Origin: Neocallimastix lanati (nom. inval.)
Lineage: Eukaryota; Neocallimastigomycota; Neocallimastigomycetes; Neocallimastigales; Neocallimastigaceae
Assembly: GCA_016946835.1 (NCBI GenBank)
Contig: JACVTC010000002.1
Location: 2,906,001 to 2,970,000 of the forward strand
DNA: 64,000 nucleotides
Direction: 5' to 3'
A model generated the notes under the pieces. The model ran no database searches, was not told where the DNA came from, and saw only the letters and a program-made list of their open reading frames with translations. The translations under genes were made by a program, and so were the position numbers. This document shows positions 1-13,854 of the stretch, one piece after another; the stretch's first letter is position 1, and each line of letters opens with the position of its first letter.

Positions 1-498
1 GCAAAAAGAATATTTACCCAAGTGCAACTCTCTGTTGTTGAAATTGCTTTTTCATTATACTGAGGAAAAAGACAATTTTCCAGATATTCAACTATCTTAG
101 GTGGCCAGGCATCTTTATCAGTCTCTAAATCAGTCTCATTTTCTATATCATTTTTCTCTACTTTATTATTTTTTTTTATCTCATTTAATTCTATATTATC
201 AGTATTATTTTTTTTTGTTTCATCTTTTTTATTTTTTTTCAAATTTAAAATATAATTATAAACATAATATACGAGGTATAATTCTGTAGATACTGTAATA
301 AATACTTTAATTAATAAGATTTCATTATAAATGTTCCATTCATTTTATAATATAGAAAATAAAACAATAATAACAATTAATTTCATTATCTTTTAATATT
401 AGAACAAATTAAAATATATATATATATATATTAAATAAAATTCTATTATATTGAATTATTCTATTACTTCCTAAAAAGATTCCAAGAACTAAAGACAT
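1..498 (-). CDS. 5' part of an unrecognised gene, cut by the left edge (two exons inferred)
   Basis: Exon 1 is read at 498-468 and exon 2 at 292-1, both on the minus strand. The 175-bp intron has a GTAATA donor and a TTACAG acceptor, and phase is kept across it. The protein starts MSLVLGIFLG and continues with a hydrophobic STELYLVYYVYNYILNL stretch, which could be a membrane segment or signal anchor. A Lys/Asn/Glu-rich charged stretch follows, then a less biased part containing DAWPPKIVEYLENC and STTESCTWVNILF at the window edge. Exon 2 is convincing because it has ordinary residue composition inside very AT-rich DNA and no stop. Exon 1 rests only on phase and splice signals. I do not recognise the family. 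A WPP..+.Y+..C pattern occurs in some SAC3/THP3-like proteins, but the match is too short to use. Confidence 0.5.
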
Positions 499-1223
499 TT
501 TTAATAATAATTCTTAAATTAATGTAAATGTTATCTTATATTTCCAATAATATTAAAATTTAATTTTTTAATATCTCAAATTTTATATTAGTTCTATATT
601 TGTAATATATAATATATATTCTCTTTTTTAAATATAGAAATAATTACATATCTAAGAGAATATTATTCATATACATTGTTTTAAAAATAATAAATTCTAT
701 ATTAAATAAATATTGTATATATTGTTATACTTTTCATTATACATTATAATATTTCCACAGACGTATATATGTGTTGAAAATAACTGAAATATTATATTAT
801 ATTTTATTGTATTATTTTTTTATATTTATCGTTACATTTATAATTATTTTTTTTTTATTATTATTTTCTTTTTTATAATTTTATAAATATTATATTTTAT
901 ATGCTTATTTAATATTAATTATGTATTTTTAAATTTTCTATCCTTATTTTTTATTTTTTTTTTTAAAAAAATGTTATTAACATATAAATTAACCAAATTT
1001 ATATTTAAGCATTATTTAATAACATTTTTAACTATATAGAGAAATAAAAAATTCTCTTTTATATAAATACTTTACTTTCAAAAAAAGAAGTAAGAAAAAT
1101 AAAAGTAAAAATTTTCTTTTAAATATAAATACTTTTATAAAAAAAAAATAATGTTTTAATAAAATACATTAATATATTAGTATAATACAGAATTTTATAT
1201 TTGTATTATACTATTTCTTATCC

Positions 1224-1256
<33 letters not shown>

Positions 1257-2914
1257 TGAGATAAAAAAAATTTTTAATTAAAAAAAAATTTAAATATTAA
1301 TTTATAAATTTAAAATTAATTTTTATATTAAATAGGATTAAAAAATATATATGCATATATATATTTTTTAAATCTATATTTAAATAATTACTGTAATAAA
1401 ATATCTTTTTTTTTTTTTTGACAATACATATAAATTTATAAAAATAAAAAAATATATATATATTTTATTTAAATAAGAAATCTTTGATATATTAATAAAT
1501 TCAAGAAATTAAAATAAATATTAGATAATATAAAATTATTATATATATAATAATTTTATAAAATATAATATATACATAATGATTTTTAATATTATATAAA
1601 AAGTGAAAATAAAAAAAATTAAAAAAAAAGAAAATACCAATATATTTATTATACTCAATAATAAGCTTTATAACAATAAATTTTAATTTATATTAATTTA
1701 TATAATGCACATAAATACCATGTTATTATAGAATGAAATTTTTTTATTGAATATTTGATATGAGAAATGAGAAAAGCAAAAAAAAAAATTAAAAATTTAT
1801 ACATAAAAAAAAGAAATAAAATCTTTTAACTTTAATCAAAAAATGTTAACAGTAATTCAGAAAATGCATACCAAAATAATAAATTTATAAAATTTAAAAA
1901 TAATATTAAATATAATTATAATAATAGAAAAAAGAATAAAAATAAAACTATAACTTAATTATTAATTATTTAAATTTGGTTATTAAATATAATTATAAAA
2001 AATTCTTTATAAATAATTTTTTAATTAAGTTTTATATTAATATAATTAATTTCAATTATTCAAATATTTTTTCATTACCATTTTGTATTTATTATTATAT
2101 TTTCTATTATTAAGGTGTAATGCATTTCACAATCGTACATTTCGTAATATGGCTTATAATATTTTTAAAATAAAGCCATACATTTTTAAGATATTCTCTA
2201 CAATCATAAATTAATATATAAATAATTAAATAATTATATATATAATTAAATAAAAATAAAAAACAAAAAAGTTATGACGAACTGATGAAATAAATGCCTT
2301 AATTAAATACTACAAAAATATGGAAATTCCATTAAAAAAAAAGAAAAATAAAAAAAAAATGAATTCGAGAATTATGGTTGAAGTGTTTAAGAGATTTAAA
2401 TATTAAAATTATTAATTTAAAAATAAATAATTAATATTTAGCGAAAAAATGACAAAATGAAAATGATCTATAAAATTTGTCGAATTACAATTAATTAATA
2501 ATTAAAATAATTCTTAATAAAAAAAATCAGTGAATTGGATTTTTTAATTAACTAAAATAATTGTTTAAAAATTTTAATACTTTCATATAAATAAGAGTTT
2601 AAATATACATTATTATCTTAAAAGAAATAATAATATAATTTTACAAATAAATATTATTAAATAATTATTTCAAAAGAAATAATAATATATTTGTACAATT
2701 AAATATTATTAAATAACTACAATAATTTTTTGATATTTTTTATTTTTTCCTTTAATAAAGATTAGAATAGTAATATTTTCATATCATAGATAGATATTTG
2801 TTAAGAAATTATAATTTTATGTATTTGAAAATTTTTTATTTTTAATAATTAAAATTTTGAACTTTTTTTTTTTTTTTTTTTTTATTTTAAATCTATTTTG
2901 AACCAATCAAAATA

Positions 2915-2981
<67 letters not shown>

Positions 2982-3393
2982 AAATATTTTGTTAATAATA
3001 AATTAAATTTTAATTAAAAAAAAAATAAAAAATAAAATAAAGAAAAAGAAAAAATAATTGATACCAGAACTTTTAAGAATAATTTTCCTTTTTTATGTTA
3101 TTATTTCAAATTAAATATTATTTATTTATAATTTGAAAGGTACCTTTATATTACTTTTATTTATATTTTTACTATTAAAAGTATATAACTTAGTCTTATT
3201 TTTAATAAATAATGACTAACTTTTTTTTAAAAAATACTTTTTTTATTTTCTATTAGAAATAATAATTTCAAATCTGGATTTCTTTTTAACACATTTATTT
3301 ATTTGTTAATTAATTACATTATTCTCTCAATAGATTTTTATTTAAATATTATATCAATTTATTTTTTTTATTTATTAAAAATATAATTTCAAA
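499..3393. other. AT-rich intergenic region with no recognised gene
   Basis: Very AT-rich DNA with homopolymer tracts, including a poly(A) run near 1229-1255 and a long A run near 2930-2979. Apart from the dispersed-repeat copy at about 2119-2225 I see no exon with biased codon content on either strand. It should include the promoters of the leftward gene at 498 and of the rightward DRS1 gene at 3394. Confidence 0.6.
2119..2225 (+). repeat. Copy of a dispersed MITE-like repeat (one end plus inner block)
   Basis: Begins with GCATTTCACAATCG, continues with a second, related ACATTTCGTAATATGGCTTA motif, and then an inner block containing AATAAAGCCATACAT, TTTAAGATATTCT and ACAATCAT. The same order and nearly the same sequence occur in inverted orientation at 24081-23990. 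The opposite end is not evident here, so this is probably a truncated copy. Confidence 0.55.
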
Positions 3394-5873
3394 ATGTCTG
3401 ACTTTATTATGACAATTGATGAGGATGAAGATATCCAAGTTTATGAAAGTGATGATAACGAAATTGAAGAAACTAAGGTAGATTATTAATGTCAACAGCA
3501 GTACAATCTTTAATATTTAGTTAAATAAAACATTGATTTTTATTTCAAAAATCAAAAATTTATATTGAATTTTAATTTTTAATATAAGTACATTTTTAAG
3601 ATTTAAGTCATGAATTTATATATGGATTAGTAGATATAGATGAAAACAAATTATATATTATTACTGTATATATATTTAATTTTTATAATAAAAAATTATT
3701 TATTTAAAGTATAAGTAAATATTTAAATTTTAAAAAGTAATCGGTTAATTTTCATTAAATTAAAAAATTTCCAATTTATACAATATTATAAAATAATTAT
3801 ATTTGTATTATAATTAATTTTTTTTACTTTATATATATATATTTTACATAATTATCCTTTTATTGTATATTATATTATATAATATTTATTAATGTTTAAT
3901 AGTCAAAAAAGAAAAATAATAAAAACAAGGAAATAAATTCTTCATTTAAATTCGATATTGACAAAGATATAGCATTAGGAGGATCAGGTCATCCTTGGGA
4001 TTTTACTCAAGCTAAAGCAGCATTGAAGAAACATTCAGTAAATAATATCATTAATTATTATTATTATTATTATTATTATTATTTTAAGAAAATCATATTT
4101 TTATTAATATTTAATTAATCAAAAAAAAAAAAAAAAAAAAAAAAAACTTTGCTATTATTTTTTATTCAAATTTTAAAAGACACAGGCTCAAGTTTCGATT
4201 GATGAAATTATTGAAAGAAAAAGAAATCAAAATAAAAATAGTAATAATTAAAAATAATTATAAAATATAATATATTAAATTTTTTTAAAAAAAAATTATA
4301 AAACTTATTAAAATGTATTAAAATGCATATATTATAACAAATCAAAGATGATAGTAATGACGAAGAAGATGATGACTCTATAGGTGATGAAAATGACGAT
4401 GATGAAGACGATATTATTGATGGTGAAGATGAAGATGAAGAAGATGATGATGATGATGATGATGATGGAGATACTGATGAAAGCGAAAGTGAAAGTGATG
4501 AAAAAGACGAAGTTAGTGAACAAAAAAAGGATGAAGAAGAAAATGAAGAAGAAGATGAAGATATCGTTCAACAAAAGGTATGTCTTTACAGGAATTTACT
4601 AATTGTTTTTAATATTAATAGTTATCAATTCTTAATTGAAAGATAATTATATCCATTTCAATTTCAATTTAATATAAATATAGTAATTATTATTATTTTT
4701 TTCTTTTTTTCTTCTTTTTTTTTTTTTTATTTAAAAAAAAATGTTTAATAAAATAAAATAAATGTAATAAATAATATTAAGAGAAAAGCTGCTTATTTTG
4801 CACCAGCCCCAGAAGTTAATGAAGATCTAACTGAAACTTTTACTACAATGTCTCTTTCAAGACCAATTTTGAAAGGTATTTCTAATTTAGGATTTGTAAA
4901 ACCAACGCCCATTCAAGCCAGAGCTATTCCAATTGCTATGCAAGGTTTAGATATATGTGGTTCTGCCACTACTGGTTCAGGTAAAACAGCTGCTTTTGTC
5001 ATACCAATTTTAGAACGTCTTTTATATAGACCAAAAGCTATACCTACAACAAGAGTTTTAATTCTTGTTCCAACACGTGAGTTGGGTGCTCAAGTTCATT
5101 CTGTAGCTCAAAACCTTGCCAAATTTACTGATATTCAGTTCTCTTTACTTGTTGGTAAATAATCATAATTAATATTGTTTTAAACCTTTTTTATATATGA
5201 TTATATAATTAATTAATTTCATATTATTAAATGAATCATAGGTGGTCTTTCATCAAATGCCCAAAAGGCTGAATTACGTAGAAGACCAGATGTTATTATT
5301 GCTACACCAGGTCGTTTAATTGATCATATTAGAAATTCTGTTTCATTTACACTTGAAACTATTGAAATCTTAATTATGGATGAAGCAGATAGGTATATAA
5401 TGCTTATGGACAGATAATATATATAATTATTTATTTATTTGTTTATTTTTTTTTTTTTTTTTTTTTTTTTTTTGTTTATTTTTTTCAATTTATATAATTA
5501 TATTAGTTGAAAAAAATATATAATATATTAATAAATACATTTATATATTTGTATTAAATATTTATTTATTATTATAATTTATTATTTTTAATTCAATTCA
5601 ATTAAATAAAATTAAATTAGAATGTTAGAAGAAGGTTTTGCTGCTGAATTAAATGAAATTATTAAAAATTGTCCAAAGGGAAGACAAACTATGCTTTTCT
5701 CTGCTACAATGACAGATAATGTAAATATAATTATATATATTAGATATTATAATTATTATTTATATAATTAAATTATTAATCATTTGAAATTCATTATTTA
5801 TATTTTATTGAATTTATTAAATAATAACCACAATAATAACAACAACAAAAATAATAATAATAACGACAACAAA

Positions 5874-5912
<39 letters not shown>

Positions 5913-7975
5913 TAAATAATACTAATAATAATAATAATAATAATAATAAAGATTGACCAATTAGTTAAATTATCTTTAAATAGACCAGTTCGTTTATTTG
6001 TTAATAGTAATAATGCAATCGCTAATAATCTTATACAAGAATTTATTCGTATTCGTCAACATCGTGAAGAAGATAGACCAGCTATTTTAGCAGCTCTTTG
6101 CAGTAGAACATATAAAAGTGAAACTATAATTTTCTTTAGAAGTAAAGCTGCTGCTCACTATATGAAAATTGTATTTGGTTTATTAGGTTTAAATGCAACA
6201 GAACTTCATGGTAATCTCACCCAATTACAACGTTTAGAATCTTTAGAATCTTTCCGTGATCGTAAGACAGATTTCTTATTAGCTACTGATTTAGCTAGTA
6301 GAGGTTTAGATATTGCTGGTATTAAAACTGTTATTAATTATGATATGCCACAACTTTATCAACAATATGTTCACCGTGTTGGTCGTACTGCTCGTGCTGA
6401 TCAAGGGGGAAGGTAAAGAGATATAATAATAATAATAATAATACAATTTGTATTATTTTTATATTATATTATTAATTAATTTTCTTTGTATTTATAAAAT
6501 TTTTGATCCTTTTTTTTTTTTTTAAAAAAAATTTATTTATTACTAATTCATTAATTATTTTATTTTATTTTATTTTATTTTATTTTATTTTATTTTATTT
6601 TATTTTATTTTATTTTATTTTATTTTATTTTATTTTATTTTATTTTATTTTATTTTATTTTATTTTATTTTATTTTATTTTATTTTATTTTATTCAATCT
6701 GTACTTTATATTTAACATTCAACTATTTATTTTATTTTATTTTATTTTTTAATATTAAAAAAATTCATTCATGTAGAGCTGTTAGTTTAATTGGTGAAGC
6801 CGACAGAAAAGTATTAAAATTAGCTATTAAGAATTCTACTTCAGAAGTAAAGCATCGTATTATACCGTCCGCTGTTATAGCTAAATATAAAACAAAAATT
6901 AATGGTTTTAAAAATCAAATTAAAGAAATTTTGGATGAAGAAAAAGAAGAAAAAGCTGTATGTTTTTTTTTTTTTTTTTTTTTTTTTAATCACACACTCT
7001 TTCTCTCATTTTATTATTTAATTAACGTTATATACTATCCAAAAAAAAAAAATTCTTTTTTGTATTCATTTATTAATTATATATATTATAATATTATTAT
7101 TTTAGATTCGTATTGCTGAAATGGAAGCTAACAAGGCAACTAATATATTAAAGTATCAAGAAGAAATTAATAGTAGACCAGCAAAGACTTGGTTCCAAAC
7201 TGAAAAAGAAAAGAAATTAGCTAAAGAAATAGGTAAAGCTAAATATGATGAACTCGTTGGTGTTTCTGGTAACAAGGATAAACAGGTAAATAATAATAAT
7301 AATAATATAAACATATTCATAAAGTTTAATATATATATATAAATATAGTTAAGAAATATTAAACTTAATAGTAATAATATTAATAAATTAATACAATAAA
7401 AAAATTTTTATTTAATAAATCAATATCTCATCAGAATAAGAAAGATTTAAATAGAAATAAGAAAAGACGTTTAGAAGCATTAAGTGAAGCTGATAGAGAA
7501 GCAATTAAAGAACAACAATATATAGTACGTGAAGCCAAGCGTGCTAAGAAACCTAAGAAGATTACGTATATGCCAACACCAAATCCAAATGCAAATTCAA
7601 AGCCAAAACCAAATAAAAAGAAGGCTGTTAAATCTGCTGGTTTTGAAAATGAAATAAAAAGTACTTCTGAAATTAAGAATAAGGCAGCATCTAATAAGGA
7701 AGGAAATAGAGAAACAAGAGAAATTAAAAAAGAAAGAAAAAGACTTGGTAAAAAGAAATCTGTTAAAGCCTTTAAATCTAAGAGCAAGTAAGTTATAAAA
7801 AAATCATTCCTTAAAACCTTAAATAAATAAATAAATAAATAAATAAAAAGAATAAATTTACTAATTATTTACTTAACCTCTAATAATTAAATATTTATAA
7901 AAAAAAAAAATTTTTTTAAAAAAAAAAAAAAATAAAAATAAAAATAAAAATAATAGGTACAAGAGAAGACATTAA
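3394..7975 (+). CDS. DRS1: DEAD-box ATP-dependent RNA helicase, DRS1/DDX27 orthologue (12 exons, 773 aa)
   Basis: Exons: 3394-3477, 3903-4037, 4186-4240, 4348-4577, 4782-5154, 5242-5392, 5621-5720, 5952-6412, 6777-6957, 7106-7285, 7435-7787 and 7957-7975; their sum is divisible by three. The acidic N terminus (Asp/Glu runs, about residues 75-165) precedes the Q motif GFVKPTPIQ, the Walker A TTGSGKT (about 232-237), [32 protein letters not shown] and HRVGRTAR. The HPWDF stretch, the [16 protein letters not shown] region and the basic KYKRRH tail fit DRS1/DDX27, the nucleolar helicase of 60S ribosome assembly and 27S pre-rRNA processing. The last intron is inferred because a GTAAGT donor overlaps an apparent stop and restores the basic tail. 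The exon 3/4 acceptor (CAAAG) is weak. Intron 8 carries an expanded TTTTA repeat. Confidence 0.93.
6556..6733. repeat. (TTTTA)n array plus satellite spacer inside a DRS1 intron
   Basis: About 135 bp of uninterrupted TTTTA pentamers is followed by a spacer reading, on the minus strand, AATAGTTGAATGTTAAATAT..AAAGTACAGATTGAATAAAA. This is the inverse complement of the unit that recurs throughout the 45.9-47.4 kb satellite. It lies between exons 8 and 9 of DRS1. Confidence 0.85.
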
Positions 7976-8146
7976 AATTAAAAATTAAAGTAAATGTACA
8001 CTATCCTTCATTCATTTATATTTAAAATTTTCATTGTCTTTTTTTTTTTTTTTTTTTTTTTCTTTATTATATGATCCTCTTCAATTTCTACATAAAATAT
8101 TATTACAAATAGATTTATAAAAACAAATATATAAAAATATTTTTTT

Positions 8147-8188
<42 letters not shown>

Positions 8189-8569
8189 GATTTTTAATAT
8201 TATTTAATCTAATAATAAGTTTTCAATATCAATTTTTTATTTTTTTTTTAATTATTATTTTATTTAATTTTTAATTATTATACATATTTATATACATTTT
8301 TTTTTTAATTAATCTCTTTTATTATTAATAATATAATTTAAAAAAAAAAAATAAAAAAATAAAAAAAATAAAAAAAAGTGAATAAATACATATTTATAAA
8401 ATAAAATAGAATATTAAAATTTTTAATTTTAATTTATTTTTTTTTTTTTTTTTTATTAAAGTTACATAATTTATATTACATAAATTTTTACTTTTAATTA
8501 TTTGTATATATAATAATTATCTTGGTAAATTTAATTTTATATTATTCTATTATTATTTTATTATTATTA

Positions 8570-8651
<82 letters not shown>

Positions 8652-8786
8652 TTATTATTTATAATTATTATTTTATTATTTTAATTTTGAATTATTATTA
8701 TTATATTACGCTTTATAATACAATTTTTATTATTTATTAAATACGTTTGTTATTTTGCTTTATTTGATTTTATATTTTATATAAAT
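7976..8786. other. Convergent intergenic region with simple repeats
   Basis: Lies between the 3' ends of DRS1 (+) and DAHP synthase (-). It contains poly(T) and poly(A) tracts (near 8040-8060 and 8152-8186) and a (TTTA)n array at about 8569-8652. No coding potential beyond the repeat-derived frame. Presumably holds both transcription ends. Confidence 0.6.
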
Positions 8787-8833
8787 TTATTTCTTTGCAT
8801 TAGCTCTTAACATCTATAATTAAATTATTTTAA

Positions 8834-8907
<74 letters not shown>

Positions 8908-8915
8908 AATCATAT

Positions 8916-8960
<45 letters not shown>

Positions 8961-11582
8961 AATATTATATATGTTTAATATATCAAATATATTTAAAAAT
9001 TAATAATAATAATTATAATTATAATAAAAAGAACATACTTGAGCAATTAAAAGTGAAATATCCAGTGATTGTTCATAATTTAATCTTTTTATTATTTATT
9101 TAAATTTAAAATAATTTAGTTTTTAATTTATTAAAATTATGGAAGTATTATTAATTAATAAATAATAAAATACCATATTATATATTATATATTTTATACA
9201 ATTTTTTTATTTTTACCTTGGATCACAATTAGTTTGATAATTTTTCTTTAAATCTTGTTCTGTCAATTGCATAGAACCACCCAGACATTCAGTGACCCCC
9301 TTTTGACCAGTCATTTCAAAATGAACACCATTTAAATGACTATTTAAGGATTTATGAATTTCAAATGCTTTTTTTAATTCCTAAATATTAGGTTTAATAA
9401 ATTTAAAAAAAAAAATAAAATAAAAAAAAATAAAAAATAAACATATATATAATATTTTTATTGAAATATTACAATCTTTAATATATATATATATATTTAT
9501 ATAATAAAATAACATATAAAATAAAATATAAAAATTATGATAGAAATAATAAACAATAATTATATTCATAATAATAATAATAATAATAATAATTAAAGAA
9601 CTTACACCTAAAATATTATCAAAATTTCTTGTTTTTAAACCAATACTAGATTTTTCAGTATTTCCATGCATTGGATCTGTTATAATTAATTTATTTAATA
9701 TATTATAGAATTATTAATTGATGAAAACTTTATTATTAAAAAAAAAAAAAAAAAAAAAATTAGAGTTTATATTCATATATATATATGTACCACAACACCA
9801 TATAATTTTATGTTTTGTAGATTGGACAGCTTTAATGTGATCTGGAAGATATTTCTCAATCTTTTTATTTTTTATATAAATTATTTTAGTGTTATTATTA
9901 TTAACAAACTTTTTCTCTTAATATATAAATAGTTAAAAAAAATATTTTTTCGTTTATAGAATAATAAAAGAAGTAATATTACCTTATCAACACCATATCT
10001 CGAAATTAAAGTAACTTTACCTATTTATGAATAAATTTATAATAAATATTGATTAATAATAGTCATATTAATCAATTGGATTAAAAATTATTATGATAGA
10101 ATTATACATAAACATATGTATACCAGTTTCATAGTTTGGGTCCACTATATCAAGTAAGTCAATTAATTCTTTAGGTTTCATAGATGGACCAACCTTAATA
10201 CCAATTGGATTTTGAATACCTCTAAAATATTCAACATGAGCACCATTTAATTGACGTGTACGATCACCAATCCAAAGGAAATGTGTACCAAGATTATACC
10301 ATTTTTCAGTTTTATTTGGATCATTTGTATCAACAACTTTTTTAGTTAATTGACTTTCGTACTGTATTTATCAAAAATAAATGAATTAATAAAGAATAAA
10401 TTTATATTAAATTTATAAATAATATTATTAATATAATACATCAAGTAAGAGGCCTTCATGAGAAACAAAGAAATCAATAGTTTCTAAAGTTGGATTAGAG
10501 TTTTTATTAATTCCAACAATATTCATAAATTCTAATGAGGTTCTTAATTGATCAATAATAGCTTCATGTTCTTCTCTTAAAGTTTCATTACGAATATGGC
10601 TTAAATTCCAATGTTCTGCTTTATGTAAATCAGCAAATCCTGTGTTGATTAACGAACGAATATAATTTAAGGTTGCACTTGAATAGAAATAACCCTCTAT
10701 TAAATTAATATACATATTAAAATATTGTACATAATATTAAATAAATAATTTTACATTAATAAATAATTTTATATTGTATTATTAAATTTTATTAAATTTT
10801 AATTTCTTTTAATTTCTTTTAATTTATTTATTTTTTTAATTTTCTTATTTTAAGTATTATTTCAATTGTTATATTTATATTATTTATAATTGAGTGATTG
10901 ATTAATTAATTGATTTATTAATTGATTTATTTACGTAATAGTCTTTCCGGATCTGGCTCACGATCATCTAATTCATAACCATTAACAATATCACCACGAT
11001 AAGATGGATATTCTTTTCCATCAATTATTTCTATTTATTAGATTTTATAATAAAAAATAAAAAAAATAAAAATAAAAATAAAAATAAAAATAAAAATAAA
11101 AATAAATAAAAAATAAAATAAAATAAATAAAAATAAAAATAAAATAGAAAAATAATAAATAAATGAAATAATACATTTATTAATTTTGATTAAAAAATTA
11201 TTATAAATTAATATTTATCATAATTTCATAGTTACCAACTGGACTTGAACGAGGTTTAGCATACTTTTATAACAAATAATATCATTTTTTTAAAGATAAA
11301 TTAATAATAACAGGCTATTATTAATTTATAATAATGTAATTATTTTCTTAAAGTATATATATATTATTATTGAAATAAGAAAATATATATATTACTTGTC
11401 CAGCCATTCTTCCTATTCTTACGACAGAGGTTCTTCCACCCCAAATTAAAATTAAACTCTGTTTTAATAAAATCTTCAATTGATTTTCAATATTATTCTA
11501 TTTTATAAAAATAAATAATATAATATATAAATTTAATATTATAATTTAAAAAACATTTTTTAAAAATTAGGTATCAAAAAAA

Positions 11583-11614
<32 letters not shown>

Positions 11615-12327
11615 CTACAAAGGAAATTCATAAAGACTTTATCTATTTTTTCATGTTTAAATCAGAATAATTGAATGTTGCAATTATTTTTTTAAATATA
11701 ATTCTTTTTCTATCATATTTTAATTTTTTAAATCATTTTAAAATTACTTTATTGCAATATTCAAATAATTCTGCACAATCACCTCCTTGAAGTAAAAACC
11801 TTTTATTTTCAGCAACTTCTACTAATTGTTCTTTTAATTTTTCAATCTATATAAATAGTGTTAGAATAATTAAATGAACAAATTATATATAAAATTATAT
11901 AAAATAGTTGTTAGAAATATATTAAAAAAACAATTATATATATATAATTATTTTTAAAAGATTTTAATCTTTATATATATATATATTTTTTAATTATTAA
12001 AAATAATATAAACATTTAAATATATTTAAATATTTGTATTACAATCATTATTTTGAATTATAATTTTAATAATTTTAATATATAATTATTAATAAAATAT
12101 ATATATATATATATATATAAAAAGTACTATATAAAATATATTTTCTCATTATTATATAAATTATTTATATTTTAATTATTTTTTACCTCTTGTTGATGGA
12201 CTAAAGGAGGAAGGACCTCTAATTTTTCCATTATGCTATTATATTTTTTTTCATCTTTATAAACAACATTTTGAACTATTTCTTTATTTTTCCAAGAATA
12301 TAAATTCCATTGCTTCTCATCTGACAT
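8787..12327 (-). CDS. Class II 3-deoxy-D-arabino-heptulosonate 7-phosphate (DAHP) synthase (13 exons, 458 aa)
   Basis: Condenses phosphoenolpyruvate with erythrose 4-phosphate, the first step of the shikimate pathway. Exons in transcript order: 12327-12187, 11846-11748, 11497-11396, 11263-11236, 11030-10935, 10696-10440, 10361-10124, 10020-9983, 9860-9791, 9676-9606, 9380-9217, 9084-9039 and 8813-8787; phase is kept throughout. Recognised blocks are FLLQGGDCAE, VRIGRMAGQYAKPRSSP, EHWNLSHIRNET, VSHEGLLLD, WIGDRTRQLNGAHVEYFRGI, NPIGIKVGPSMKP, WCCDPMHGNT, HFEMTGQKGVTECLGGS and NCDPRLNYEQSLD. The metal ligands known for the class (Cys in GGDC, His in DPMHGN, Glu in HFEMTG, Asp in CDPR) are all present. 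I start at MSDEKQWNLYSW; an upstream in-frame ATG at 12393 would add a Phe/Ile-rich stretch that looks like untranslated DNA. Length is normal for the family. This class differs from the class I Aro3/Aro4 enzymes of yeast. Confidence 0.93.
8830..8957. repeat. (AAT)n microsatellite followed by poly(A)
   Basis: About 25 AAT units, then roughly 40 A residues. It falls inside the last intron (8814-9038) of the DAHP synthase gene and is spliced out. Confidence 0.85.
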
Positions 12328-12894
12328 TCTTGAAAAACTAAAATTAAAATTATCGATTAAGCAAATAAAAAAAAATATAAAAAAAAAACTCATTTTGTTT
12401 ATAAACCTTCTTTTTTTTTTTTATTTTTTTTTTTTTTTTATTTTTTATTTTTTTATTTTCTTTTATTATTATTATTATTAAAATATTTATTATAAAATTC
12501 ACAAACTAAATATTTAAGTTTGTATGTTTTATTTATTAATTAATAAATAAAACACAAAGTTATCTAATCTTCAAATGATATGATAATTTGTTAAAGATCA
12601 ACTAATACCATATCATAGTTATTTAATTAAAAATTGATATATATAAATTTATATATATTAAAAAATAAAGTATTTAATTTTTTTTTTTTTTTTTTTTTGG
12701 AAACTTTAAAAGAACTTCTTTGAAAATTTTTAAAATATTTTATCATTTATTATTGTATTATATGTATTTGATTTAACATTTAATAAAAATTTAATAAGTA
12801 ATATATTTTTTAAACTACTATTAATGCATTTTACATAAAAACTAATTATGATCTATATATATATAACAAAAATAAATTTTAATATTTTTTTTTT

Positions 12895-12942
<48 letters not shown>

Positions 12943-13291
12943 TAAAAGTAATATAAATATAATTTAATTAATTTTTATAACTAATTTTTAATTTACTGAA
13001 AAATAAAATTATCTTTTTATTTTATACTAAGAAAAACTTAGAATTTTCTTTAATTCTTACTATAATGCTAAGCTCATATTTAATAGATAATTAATTATAG
13101 GAATCACTTAATGTTGAATCATAATTAATATAAAATATTTAATACTTAATATATATACAATTATCTATTTATTATTATAATTTTTATTTATAATTTTTAT
13201 TTATTAAATAATATTATTTATTTTGAGATTACTATATTATATTTTCAATATAGAAAATATTATAAATTATTACATGTATTTTCAAATGTTC

Positions 13292-13339
<48 letters not shown>

Positions 13340-13423
13340 TTCTTTAGAATTCTTTTACTTTTTTTGTTATTTATTTGCTTGGATTTTGTTTATTTGTTTA
13401 TTTGTTTTTAGTTTGTTTGTTTG

Positions 13424-13474
<51 letters not shown>

Positions 13475-13854
13475 ATATATATATATATATATATTGTTTT
13501 TAAATGATAATATTATTATTCAAAAAAGATTTTTTGTAAATTTTTTATTTTTATTTATTATAATAAATAATAGGGAGTAGTATATATGTTGCATTTATAT
13601 TGTGTATTTACCTCATAAATTTTAATATTTTTTAATACAATTATATATAATTAAATAAATTATAAATTAGATTTGGTAGTATTTTATTTTATTATTTAAA
13701 GTTTAATATAATATAATAATAATTTGGATATTTTTACAAAGATTGAAATGTTTGACAATGAAATTATTTTAACAAAGAATAAAATTAATATAATTTTAAA
13801 AATATATAAATAACTTTATATTTAAACAATTAACTTCATATTCTAATATTCCCC
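12328..13854. other. AT-rich intergenic region
   Basis: Upstream flank of the DAHP synthase gene and 3' flank of the copia remnant. Contains long A tracts (about 12901-12937 and 13431-13473) and an (AAT)n array near 13293-13340. The frame crossing the AAT array encodes only poly-Asn and looks accidental. A short stretch near 13732-13765 resembles one near 15375-15410 (ATTGAAATGTTTGA core), possibly remains of LTRs. Confidence 0.5.

Noticed and set aside
101-289. Plus-strand 62-codon frame at the left edge
   Set aside because: It is the antisense of the better-supported minus-strand exon 292-1 and has only Phe/Leu/Tyr-rich composition.
2276-2330. CTGATGA-containing stretch as a hammerhead ribozyme
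   Set aside because: The needed GAAAC strand and flanking helices are not present.
4332-4574. Minus-strand hydrophobic frame and a plus-strand Met/Lys frame over the same DNA
   Set aside because: Both are shadows of DRS1 exon 4, whose Asp/Glu runs give Ile/Phe and Met/Lys in other frames.
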